Shown here: piece by piece, positions 1 to 9,466 of the stretch
Layout of the letters: every line of letters begins with the position of its first letter
Numbering within the stretch: the stretch's first letter is position 1
DNA from: Vitrella brassicaformis
Taxonomy: Eukaryota > Sar > Vitrellaceae
Direction of reading: 5' to 3'
Length of the DNA stretch: 64,000 nt
Assembly: GCA_001179505.1 (NCBI GenBank)
Contig: CDMY01000223.1
Location: 62,001-126,000, forward strand
Notes under the pieces: generated by a model
Told to the model about the DNA's origin: nothing
The model's input: the letters and a program-made list of their open reading frames with translations, nothing else
The model's database searches: none
Made by a program: the position numbers and the translations under genes

Positions 1-1313
1 CGCTCCGTGCCGACTCAGGCGCAGGGCGGCACGACCACGGCTGCTGCCGTCTAGATCAACACACCACACCACACACCACACCACACACCACACACCACAC
101 ACCACACACACAGACAGACTGCATACGTACCGTACACCCCAGGGTATGTAATCATGTGTGTACAGGGAGGGAGAGAGAAGCGCGTGTGCGTGCGTGTGCG
201 CGGTTTAGTGCCAGTGGTCTGGATGGATGGATGCCTCCTGTCTGGATGCCAATCTGTCTGCCTGTCTGTCTGCCTGCCTGCCTGGATGGCTGGATGGATG
301 GATGGATGTGCTGCTGTGGTTTGTCCTTGTGTCGTGGGTTGGTTCGTATGTGCATAGCGAGTGGGTGGGTGTGGAGGGTCTAATGGCATCGTCTGATATG
401 CCGTGATCGATGGATGGATGGATGGCCAGGCAGGCAGGCACTTTCCGATAGCCGCTCTCGAGATATCGGTGCACCAACACACAACACAACAGTTGAGAGC
501 AGACAGACATAGCGCCCGGTTTTCCAGTGCTCGGGCGATGCGCAGGCAGGCAGGCAACACTCCCTCTCTCTCTCACCCCCTCTCTCCCCCTGAGCCTTGT
601 GGATACTCCCAACTAATCGAGCCTGCGGATGCTAGCAAACCAGATAGCAAATGAAATGCGTAGATGGCTGGCTGAGTGTGCGACGGTCACGTGCTGCGTG
701 TACAGAGGGATGGATGGATGGGTGGATGAACAAGCAAGGCAAGTGACTGGCTGGCCGGTTTTCGTTCCGTTCCGTCGGGCGGTGTGTGTTGTGTTGCGAC
801 GTTCCTTTTATCTACACGGCTTTTCTTTTCGTGTGCTGTGATGGTCTGTGTGTCGTGACTGGAGGGAGCACTGCAGCTGCGTTGCCAGGCGCTTCGTGAT
901 CCTTCTGTGGCATTGCACTCCAATGCCACAGAAGGCTCGCAGCGCGTCAGGTAATGCCGCTGCGGTGCCTACACACACGACGCGGCAAACAAATGTGATA
1001 ATGCATGGCATGGATGGGCACGCACACCCACCGCTCCCCCATCCCCTCCCCCTCTGTATACACACCGATGGTTGGATGGATGTGTGGACGTCCGGGTGTC
1101 CGCGGCTGGATGTGATGTGTGGGAAGGAGACTCACGCGGGGCGGGACAGAGACATTCGAATGAAAAGGAATCGGATCGAATCCTCAGTATGGAAGATCAT
1201 TGATTTGTCTGTCGATCGATGAACACACTCATTCATAGCAGTCAGTCCACACAACAATCCCTCCCCTCATCCACCCCTCCCTCCCCCCCCGCCAGGCCAT
1301 CCATTCCATCAGT
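1..1313. repeat. Microsatellite-rich spacer without a supported gene
   Basis: The stretch is dominated by simple repeats: an (ACC/ACAC) tract near 60-115, GGATG/CTGTCTGC runs near 215-310, GGAT runs near 405-425 and 705-730, and TG-rich tracts throughout. Open frames occur on both strands, but their products are repeats of His/Thr, Cys/Val or Trp/Met-Asp-Gly that simply follow the microsatellites. I see no conserved motif, no convincing splice chain and no RNA gene here. It is probably the 3' flank of the minus-strand gene that ends at 1314 plus intergenic DNA. Confidence 0.6.
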
Positions 1314-2434
1314 TCATTCCGCCTTGAGCCCATCGAACATCATAATCTCCCTCCTCACGGGCAGATCAGGATGCTCCAGCCGCAGGTGGCCCTTCGGCTC
1401 CCCGCTGTCTCCCACAAGAGCCGTCTTGGCCCGCATGTCCCGTGTCCCGTGGCCGAAGGAGAAGGTGGGGTTGGTGCGGTTCTTCGACTTGACCTGCCGC
1501 CCAAGACACGACCGGGGGTCGCCCGTGTCCAGGAAAGTGTCGTTCTGCGGCGCCCTCTCGCCGAAGCGGTTGTCCTTTGGGAAGGAGTGAATCGGCAAGG
1601 TCTGCCTGCCGGACTCTGCCTGGTGGCCGACGGACGAGACGAGGGGGTAGCTGCCGGGGCCCACTGCTGACGGCGTCTGGACTATCGCCCCCAACACTGG
1701 CGTCTTGAGGCCGAATGACGAGGCGCGGATAGAGCGGCGAATCTTCAGGATGTCCGGATGATACCCGGCAGGGCCTGCGGGAAAGAAGAGACAGACGGCG
1801 TGGTTCCGTTGTGGATGATTTGGTGTGTGTGAGCTGACAGACCGGGTGAAGTCTGTCCATAGAGTGCGGCCGGGTGTGACTTGACGATGGTCGCATCACG
1901 GTTGTTGAATCGGGTGCCGGTTCCGAAGGGCGGCGGGTGCACGCCCTTGAACTTGAAGCTCTGGCTGTCTGGCACGATGCCCATCAGGTCGGTGGTCGAT
2001 ATCGGCACCTCCGACCGGTAGTCGGGGCGCTGCTTGGCGTCGCCGAACGAGAACACGTGCATGTTGGCCTTGCCCTCATCGCCACGAGGACTGCACACAG
2101 ACAGACACCAAGACACACACACACAGAGACAGGCAGACGGCCTGCATGCGACAGTCACCATGAGTGTGTGTGCGCGTGTGTATGTACTCGTATATGGGTC
2201 CAGGGCTGTGTTTGAGGCCCGTCTTGAACTGTGCATCGCGGCCAGACGTGCCAAACGAATACTCGGGGGCGCTCTGCCTCAACCCCTGCATGTCGTCAAC
2301 CATCGACCGACATCACAGAAACAATCACGAGAGGGAAGAGGAAACAGAGGGAAGGCCGTTGCTCCCGCCGTCCTCACCTCAATCTGTCTGCCAACAGCAG
2401 GTACGTTCGGGTTGTCCAGCAGCAGATTCGCCAT
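1314..2434 (-). CDS. SHIPPO (STPGP-repeat) flagellar/microtubule protein
   Basis: Four exons on the minus strand (2434-2378, 2285-2188, 2090-1843, 1774-1314) join in phase through GT-AG introns of 68-97 bp and give 287 residues. The product carries Pro-Gly motifs of the sperm-tail PG-rich (SHIPPO/ODF3) type: HSPGPIYD near residue 48 and AVGPGSYPLV in the last exon. It also has several short SFG segments (YSFGTSGRD, FSFGDA, FSFGHGTRD), which recur in this family. Family members line the lumen or surface of doublet or cortical microtubules; a flagellar or cortical role here is inferred. There is no signal peptide or membrane segment. The start at 2434 was chosen because it gives an in-phase first exon. 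It lies 133 bp from the oppositely oriented HEAAH gene, so the two probably share a promoter region. Confidence 0.72.
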
Positions 2435-2567
2435 CACGCCTCAGACCTCTTCAACTCCGAGTCGTCGTCTTGGGGGACGGTGGGGGCCTGCTTCTCGCCA
2501 CTTTCAAGCTTTACCACAGCCTGGCTCGGCTCAAATCAGCCTCGCTGAAGCGGTCTCGAGGCAGCAA

Positions 2568-4765
2568 ATGCTCAAAATCTCTCCGGCGATCCGTCACGCT
2601 GAGCTCGCAGGTTTGCGCCGAGTGCTGAATGCTCTCGATCTGTTACACCAGGTATGCATATGCGAGTCGTATAGGGACGGCGCGATGCTTTTTCGTCACG
2701 GTGCGGCCCTGAGCGATGGCTGCACAGCCATTGGCTTCGTCAGATCTGCTCCTCCTTTCATCCCATTTCAGCCCTCCCGCCGGCGCATCGTGCGGCTCAG
2801 CTCTCGGCGCAGCTCGAATGCCCTGCCAGTGGTGGATGGATCGCACCAGGAGGAAACCGCAGAGGCGCTCATGGAACGCGCCAGACGGCTGCGGTCTGAG
2901 GCTTCGGTCATGGAGGATGAGATGCTGCGGCTGCTGACGGACGACAAGGAGGAAGTGGCCGATGAAGCTGCGGAAGAGCAGAGATCTGCTGTGGCTGTGG
3001 CGGTGGCAGCTGAGCCTGGGGAGCTTGCAAAGGAAAGAGTGAGGGAACAGAAGAGCGCAAGGCGTCTGCGGGCACTTCTCATGCACTGTGTTGGTTGGTT
3101 GCCCCTGCCCCTGTCTGTGTGTCGTGTGTGTCAGGGTGAGATCTGGGAGGCCCTTACTGAAGCGCTCGCTGAGGAGAGGACCAAAGGCGAGAAGGTCGCC
3201 AAGCTGCTAGAGGCGCTGAAGCTCCGCGATGGGGTCAGCCTGTGGGACGCAGAGTCGGTGCTGTACCGTCCCACGCCGCTGGAGCAACTCAAGATATATC
3301 TCAAAATGAGAGGTGAGGTGAGGAAAACACACATGGCTGACACGACGTCCTGCACTCACACGCAGGGATTGTTCGTCTGTGTGTCAGATGTGTCGAATCC
3401 GGCAAGGGTGCTGGACATTGATGGCGGCAGCGCCGTGGACAAGATCGCTCTCGGGCTGGGAGTGCTCTGCCTCGTCGCCACCGGAGCTGTGTTTCTGGGG
3501 GCCCTCAATGTAGGAAGTGACGTGCACTTCAGATGACCAAAAGGAGATGACTGGTCTGTCTGGGTGTGTGTGTGTCCGTGGCGTGGTGTGTGTCAGTGGA
3601 TTCCCAATGACTTTGTGCGATACTGTGTGAGTCTGGCGCTCATCTCCCTGCCATTCACCTACATGGCGGTGGGCATCGCGAGACCCAACGACCTGTTCTT
3701 CTTTATCGCTGAGGTAGGTGACTGGCGAGCAACCAAAACCGATGGAAAGATAAAGTTGCACGTTCCTCTCTCTCTCTGTGTCTGTGTCTGTGTCTTGTCA
3801 GGTTTGGCGGGCGCTGAGCCCAAAGACAGCCGAGAGGCTCTACTATCATGAAGCAGTGAGCACACACAGCATTACGCACCCACACCATAAGCACGACGCT
3901 CCCTGCGTCCATCCCTCCCTCCCCCATGCCCTCCCCCATGCCCTCCCTCCCTCCGACATGTAGGCGCACTTTCTCGTCGGCTATCTGCTGGGTCTGCCAA
4001 TCAAGAGCTACTCGGCCAACAGCTTCCTCAACCGCGTTGAGTTCTACGACGACATGGACATCCTCACCGCCGCAGACCGGCCACCAGAGTCGCTGCGGGA
4101 CCGCATACAGGCCGGCTTCGAGGTGCCCGAGGGGGACAGGCCGCGGGAGGCTGACGACGACGACGAGGTCACACTGAGGCGTGAGTTGAGGAGCGGTGAG
4201 AGGAGGCCTCGACCTGGAACGGTCGTCAACTTAGAGCGGGCCAAGCGGGCGATTGTCGTGGCCTCCGCTGGCGTTGCGGGTCGGTGGGCTGGGAACAAAC
4301 GAGCTGTCTCTTTCTTGGCAAGTTGTGATTCATTGGTCGGTGGCCTGCCTCGGTGTGTGGTGTGTGTGAGTTCAGGTGAGTATTTGTACTGTGAGAGTGC
4401 CGAGGGGGGCAGCGCCGACATCAAGTGGATCGACGCCGTCCTCAGGAGGTAGTACTGTACACCAACACCTGTCAATGAGCCTGAGCCTCTGTCTCTATGT
4501 GTCTGTTGTTCTTGCGTGGACGACAGGACGGATCCCCCGTTGAAGCGTGACGAGCGTCAGGACTATATGAGGTGGGGCGTGGTGGAGGCCTACCTCCTAC
4601 TCGACAAGTACAAAACCACACTGGACGCCCTTGTGGACAGCTTCAGGTACACACACACACACACACACAGAGGCGCATGGCAGTGATTTCTGTCTGTGTC
4701 TTTCTTTGACCAGGGCTGGCCGGTCCATTGTCGAGTGCGTGAAGGCGATCGAGGACAGTGCGTAG
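2568..4765 (+). CDS. Plant/algal FtsH-protease-like (M41-like) HEAAH membrane protein
   Basis: This is a multi-exon gene. The N-terminal third is acidic and helical (around 2860-3060). A hydrophobic segment (3447-3515) follows, then a second (3602-3690). The zinc-protease-like motif HEA|AHFLVGYLLGLP is split by an intron at about 3850-3963, giving HEAAH. The C-terminal exons match the end of the plant chloroplast family related to FtsH/M41 (At5g27290 and VIR3 type): a small-residue VASAGVA segment, an EGGSADIKW segment, the RQDYMRWGVVEAYLLL segment and AGRSIVECVKAIEDS before the stop at 4763-4765. That family lacks the AAA ATPase domain and sits in plastid membranes. Plastid location is therefore likely here but not shown by a clear presequence. 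The start is uncertain: the ATG at 2568 is used, and 2685 is an alternative. Internal introns near 3087-3134 and 3313-3390 are not firmly resolved. Confidence 0.68.
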
Positions 4766-4814
4766 TGCCGGTCCATTGTCGAGTGCGTGAAGGCGATCGA
4801 GGACAGTGCGTAGT
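4719..4814 (+). repeat. 48-bp tandem duplication spanning a stop codon
   Basis: A 48-bp unit containing the last codons and TAG of the HEAAH gene is repeated immediately downstream, essentially without mismatch (unit 1 about 4719-4766, unit 2 about 4767-4814). Because the first copy carries the stop, the second copy lies in the 3' untranslated region and does not lengthen the protein. 48 bp is 16 codons, so loss of the first stop would add a second copy of the C-terminal peptide in frame. Confidence 0.9.
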
Positions 4815-5730
4815 GCCAGATGAGATGAGAGGAGATGAAGGCGTTAGGTTGCGTCGGTTCCTGTGCTAAGATCTGTGTGTTGATTGACTGATCGTGTCGT
4901 ATGTGTGCGTCGTATTGTTGACGTGTAAGGGTGGCGAACACTTGCGATTGCAGCACGTTAATCAATCGGGGCTGTACAGACGTTCACAGCTTGTTGTCCT
5001 GCCCACTCCCTTTGTGCGCTGGTTTTCGGCTTTGTGAAGCCGTCCGCCAGCACCGAAGGAACACGCCAGTCATGGGTGTCCCTCCAGTGCTCGGAGACTT
5101 CTTCGACAGACGACGACCAGCACACTGGCGCAGCACGCACTCATGCACCAGACAATGTATCAGCCATCAAAGCTCCTGTCCCCGTCCGCCTCACCTCCGC
5201 CAAAAAGTGACGTTGTCCAGTCACATGTACGTATCGCATCCATCCGTCAAACACCGTTCGCAGTCGGTGTGCCGGCCTTCTCGTTCGCCATGCCATAGGC
5301 CACCCAGGAAGGAACACACATGTGATGAGCGTTCCGCCCCAGGTGACCACCAGCACACCCAACGCGAAGACCCAGCACAGGGGTAAGCAACACATTAGAT
5401 GGGCATTGCTTGCGACGGAACACCAGAACCCTCTTCCAAGTCAGACAGCCCGTCTGTCTGTGTGCCTTCAGCAACAACGCATCCAGACTAAGAGCCAAAA
5501 CGAGCTTGTGGCATTGTCGTCGTGGCTATCAGTCAGGGCGCATCGCCGCATCAGGCACACCAGACAGATAGACAGACAGACAGACAGAGAGCAACGCTTT
5601 GCTGGCTGCCACAACACAGACCACCACCATTCTGAACCCATCTCGCTGCTCACAGCCGCACCACCGCAACCAAAAAGCCCCTTGACAAAGAAAGCAGCAC
5701 ACACCACACCCACGCACACGAAGCCCTCCC
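4815..5730. other. Spacer, no supported gene
   Basis: This is the spacer between two gene 3' ends. It contains (CAGA)n near 5568-5590 and Pro/His/Thr-rich open frames that look like noise. One minus-strand ATG frame (5141-5395, 84 codons) includes a short hydrophobic run, but nothing else supports it. Confidence 0.5.
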
Positions 5731-7247
5731 TCACTTTCTCTTGTCGTCCTCATAGACCGCATCCCCCTCGCCACCCCCACCACCCCTCCTGGCCACCGCA
5801 CGGGGCCGCCCGCCTCTCTTGTCGTTTGTGTGGAGGGGCAGGCGTGTGTTGCGGGGCATCAGCAGCCGCATGCTGTATCCGTGGGGCCAGGCGGGCTTGA
5901 GTGACAGGCAGCATGACAGAAGGAAGGGGAACAGGAGACCCCCAGCCACAAGGATGGACAGAGTGAGCGCCGCCGCGTAGAGGACCTGATGAGACACACA
6001 CATGCACAAACACACCCCAGCCTCCTGCAGAAACTGTGTGTGTGTCTATCTGGCTGTCAGCTTACGTGTGGCGTGGTCCACACAATGGGCTGTGGATCCG
6101 TCGCCATGAGCGCCTTGAGCACCCGCCCATGGCCGGCATAGCTCTCCTTGCCGCCGCCCGTGTCGGTCGTCATGAAGGCGACACAGACGAACACCGAGCC
6201 GAAGGTCGCCATGTGCCCCATGTTGAAACCAACACGATAGCCGCTCACCCCATCCGGCGCACTGGCCACCGCCATGGCGGGGGGGAGGGCGGCAGCGTAT
6301 GAGGGGTGGACAGCTGGGGGAGTGTCGAGATCGAGGGAAGGAGGGGTCGCTGCTGCTGCTGCTGCTGCTGTTCTCATTGTGGCATTGGTGCTGTTGGGCT
6401 GCACGAGCGACTGGAGGAAGGACAGCTGCTGCTTGAGCAGCTGGTTCTCCGCGCGTAGAGAGGTCGCCTCGTGGCGAAGAGCTTCGACCTCCTGAGAAGA
6501 ACGAGGCGCATGAAGGCACATCCATCCATCCATAGTGAGAAGGTGAGTGTGGTTTGCCCTGCTTGCTGTTGCCTCACGTACGTGTTCGAGTGACGTGTAG
6601 TACTCCTTCTTCTTCGCACGGGAGCGCACAGCCGACGCCCTGTTCTGATCTGCAGACACAACACAACAACAGTCAGACAGACCAAGAAGCCCTCCCTTCC
6701 GTTCCTCCGTCATGTCATTGTCACCTCGTTTCCTCTGTTTCTTGATCTCATCCACGTTCCTCCCTCCACCCGCAGCCCCTCTGGCGGTGCCCCTCTTGAG
6801 CACCACCGCCCTGTCGGCCCTGTCCGACGACTCCTCACTAACACTCACCGCCGGACGACCACCACCATAGCCATCGAACATCTGCAGAGCAGGGCTGTGC
6901 TGCCGGCTGCTCGCCGTCGCCGTGGGAGCATAGTGTGTGGTGTTGGTGTTGGCCGTCAGGCTCCGCCCCCCCTGGCTGTGCGGCGAGGGGTTCTCGGTGG
7001 TGTGCATCAGGCTGCTGGGTGGCGCGTTGGGCGCAAGCCCACCGCCTGACAGTGTGTGGGTGAGGTGGCTCATGACGTCGTCGTGTGGAAATGCCGATGC
7101 TGAGGGAGGGCGTGAGGGCAGGTTGAGGAAGGAGTCGGGGTCGATGAAGTCATTGGGGTCGTCGGACGGCAGGGCGGGAGGCAGCAGAGGGATATGGCTG
7201 CCTGTGAGATGGTGGTAGTGCATAGGGCTGTCATCTTCGTCCATCAT
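5731..7247 (-). CDS. bZIP transcription factor with C-terminal membrane segments
   Basis: Four exons (7247-6725, 6649-6582, 6491-6066, 5985-5731) join exactly in phase to give 423 residues. The N-terminal half is low-complexity, rich in Pro, Ser and His. The basic region reads KKQRKR...DQNRASAVRSRAKKKE with the N-x7-R spacing. A leucine zipper follows (LEHVEVEALRHEATSLRAEN, then LLKQQLSFLQSLV) with heptad leucines. After a poly-Ala/Pro linker come a moderately hydrophobic stretch (VGFNMGHMATFGSVFVCVAF) and a clear membrane segment at the start of the last exon (LTLSILVAGGLLFPFLLSCC). The tail is basic and Gly-rich. The order bZIP then membrane span is that of ATF6/OASIS-type factors released by regulated proteolysis. 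That mode of activation is inference; no S1P/S2P site was identified. A perfect palindromic CRE lies 27 bp upstream of the start. Confidence 0.85.
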
Positions 7248-7262
7248 GGCTTTCTAACACGA

Positions 7263-7330
7263 TGACGTGTCGCTGACGTCATCCATCTTAGTTCCAGGGT
7301 TTAGGGTTTGGGCGAGCTCAACCCTAAACG
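7263..7330. promoter_or_regulatory. Divergent promoter with CRE palindrome and telomere-like box
   Basis: Between the bZIP start (7247, minus) and the next gene (7359, plus) lie an ACGT-core element (TGACGTGT, 7263-7270), a perfect CRE palindrome TGACGTCA (7274-7281), a TTTAGGGTTTGGG stretch (about 7299-7312) and the reverse-oriented motif AACCCTAAAC (about 7319-7329). CRE and ACGT elements are the usual targets of bZIP dimers. The TTTAGGG-type box resembles plant telo-boxes in promoters. Confidence 0.55.
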
Positions 7331-7358
7331 AAGACTCCGGGCTCAAAAGTGGGACCTC

Positions 7359-7703
7359 ATGTGCGCTCCACGTGTTGGCCCGACTCCTGGCGTGTTGGTC
7401 CGACTCCTGGACGTATTTTTCTTTGTGACTCTTTTGGCCGTCCTCATCGCCGTCACATACTTGTCCTGTACGCGAGATGCTGCTGCTGTACCCTCAGACC
7501 ACCAACTGCTATTGAAGGCGGCAAGAGAATATCTCGAGAGTGTGGTGAAGTTGAGGGACGTGCTGAGGGACGTGGGCTCGGCAACCTACGCCGACGGGAC
7601 GGATGCGATGCCTGCAGTGCAGAAGGTGTTGCTGGCTGCGGAGGATGCCATACCGCTTATACAGAACGCGACGTGGGTTATAGGGAACCACACTACGCGA
7701 TGA
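7359..7703 (+). CDS. Small single-pass membrane protein, unknown function
   Basis: This is an intronless 114-codon frame starting at the first in-frame ATG. It has a short basic N-terminus, one strong transmembrane segment (LLDVFFFVTLLAVLIAVTYL, about residues 16-35), then a hydrophilic helical domain of about 75 residues with two N-glycosylation-type sequons (NAT, NHT) near the C-terminus. The sequons suggest that the C-terminal part faces the secretory lumen or outside, with the membrane segment acting as a signal anchor. No family is recognised. The amphipathic leucine pattern and 3' stop context look like a real gene. It is divergent from the bZIP gene, with 111 bp between start codons, so co-regulation is possible. 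Confidence 0.5.
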   Translation: MCAPRVGPTPGVLVRLLDVFFFVTLLAVLIAVTYLSCTRDAAAVPSDHQLLLKAAREYLESVVKLRDVLRDVGSATYADGTDAMPAVQKVLLAAEDAIPLIQNATWVIGNHTTR

Positions 7704-9466
7704 CTGACTCTCTCTCTCTGTGGGTAGATAGGTGCCTAGGTGGTGGGTGTGGCTTGGGGGGGTTGTATTCGGTGCAGCAGGGCAGGCACCTCAGACAGGT
7801 CACAAGTTTGAGAGGGGTGCTGCCTTCCCTTGCTCGTGTGTATGCATATGAACCATGTACTTACTTAGATCGGTGGCAGGCCTGCCGCAAGGGCGAAGGA
7901 ATGGTGTGGTGTGCGTATTTGCGGCCATGTGATATATGCATCATATACGTGTGTGATGAGCGGAGCCGTATCTAGTCAAATTTTGTCATGGGGGGCGTGT
8001 CGTGTCGTGGTGTGGTGTGCTGCAATCCATGGCATCATTGTGCTGGGCAGTGTGCCGACTTGATGATACCTGTCTTACTTGTCAATCAATGTGTGACCGA
8101 ATGAATGGTGAGAACCGACCGACGTTTGTGTTTACGTCACTCTTCTCTGTCATCCGGCCATGCACACAAACCATCCAGAGAGGCGGGCTATCCACCGATC
8201 GCAAGGCAATCTATCTAATCTTATCGTCCTGCCCCTCCTCTCTGCTCCCATCACCAATCGCAGCGGGGGTGCTGCGGGCGGCGGGGCACCCGCCGCGGGG
8301 CTGGGTGGTGAGAACCAGCCAGCGCAGGCAGCCTTGGGACCGATATATAGATAGATGGGACGGCGGAACCCCACCCACCCCACCATACCTGGATGGATCA
8401 ATCACATCGGCACAGGAAGCAATGCACACACACATGACTTCTTACTTGGGCGCCCCGTTAGCAGCGGGCGGCAGCGGCCCGCTCGCGCCTCCACAGCCCC
8501 CTCGACCGCACAAACATCCGCAGAAGTGCGTGTGTCGGCCGGCGGGTCCCAGACACATCATAGGCACAGATCAAGGCCACCAATATCGAAGGCCGCTTGG
8601 GGGCGAAGCGATATGGGCCAGCGGGGCGAGGACGGGGATGATGTGACGAGCGATGAAAAGACTGGCTGGTGAGAGGGCAGTGGAACTCAATCCTGAGGCC
8701 GGCCCAGCAACACCAGGGTCTGTTCCTCTGTGAGCGGCTCACTCCCCGCGTCCCTTGTGTGTCCGAGAGCGGGGCGAGGCAGTGGTGTCGCCCGTGGACG
8801 GGCCGATGGAGATCGACGGCATGCAGCCGGCCGGTCAGCCATGCAACAAAACTACAACTGCAACCATTGACAAATACAAGGAAGGAAGGACACACAGATG
8901 TGCCATGCCAGCCAGTGAGTTTCTGTCCAGGGTAGATAAATAGATAGACTCCCATCTTGTCGTCATCCCTGCCGAACGATTAAATGATCCGGCTTATCTC
9001 TGCGTGGCCCTCGTAGTGCACCAGGATGTCTGTCGGTGCGGCAGCAGGAGGGCTCCGCGGGATGAGGCCCTTCCCAGGGGGCGGGCAGCGGTGGGCAATC
9101 GGCGACGTCGAACACGTCGCGCCAAAAAGAATGGGAGGTGGCATCCACATCACAGCTGTCAATCTTGCTCCACGCTGACATCTCGACGAGGACGGCAGAT
9201 CAGCGAGCAGAACACCGGTGCTTTCTGTATGTCGCTCCGTTCTTGATGCTATGTACGTCGCTTCAGGCGCACCAAGGCCGCTTCCCTCCAGCCATCCATG
9301 CGAGCTCAAATATCTGCGAGCTAAGCCTGCGGACGTGCAGGATTTCCCTCGTCAGGGCGTTGCCTACGTGCCCTGCTGTTCCATTGAGCCGAGATCCGCT
9401 CCGATCCATCAGTATTTGATGAATGCCATGCTCGCAACGTGGTCCTGACGGCCATCCATCCGATAG
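7704..9466. other. Region without a supported gene
   Basis: About 1.75 kb. Long frames exist on both strands (for example minus 8458-8955 and minus 8980-9309), but they lack an ATG in a sensible place or any conserved domain. The minus-strand segment 8980-9110 reads PPAAAPTDILVHYEG, which weakly recalls the start of an FKBP domain but is not followed by the rest of one. It could be a gene relic. Confidence 0.45.

Noticed and set aside
152-612. Overlapping long frames on both strands
   Set aside because: Products are His/Pro/Ser/Gln or Cys/Val runs generated by microsatellites, with no conserved motif or splice structure.
2034-2567. Upstream extension of the HEAAH frame over the SHIPPO gene
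   Set aside because: This part is antisense to well-supported SHIPPO exons; the frame is open by chance and includes a microsatellite intron of the other strand.
5141-5395. Minus-strand ATG frame with a hydrophobic stretch (WVFALGVLVVTWGGTLI)
   Set aside because: Short, no neighbours or splice sites in support, and the rest of the frame has noise-like composition.
7293-7330. True interstitial telomere
   Set aside because: Only about two degenerate units are present, too few for a fused or healed chromosome end.
8002-8955. Long frames on both strands in the NPRL3 upstream region
   Set aside because: No domain, no codon regularity, and the two strands are equally open because of GC-rich sequence.
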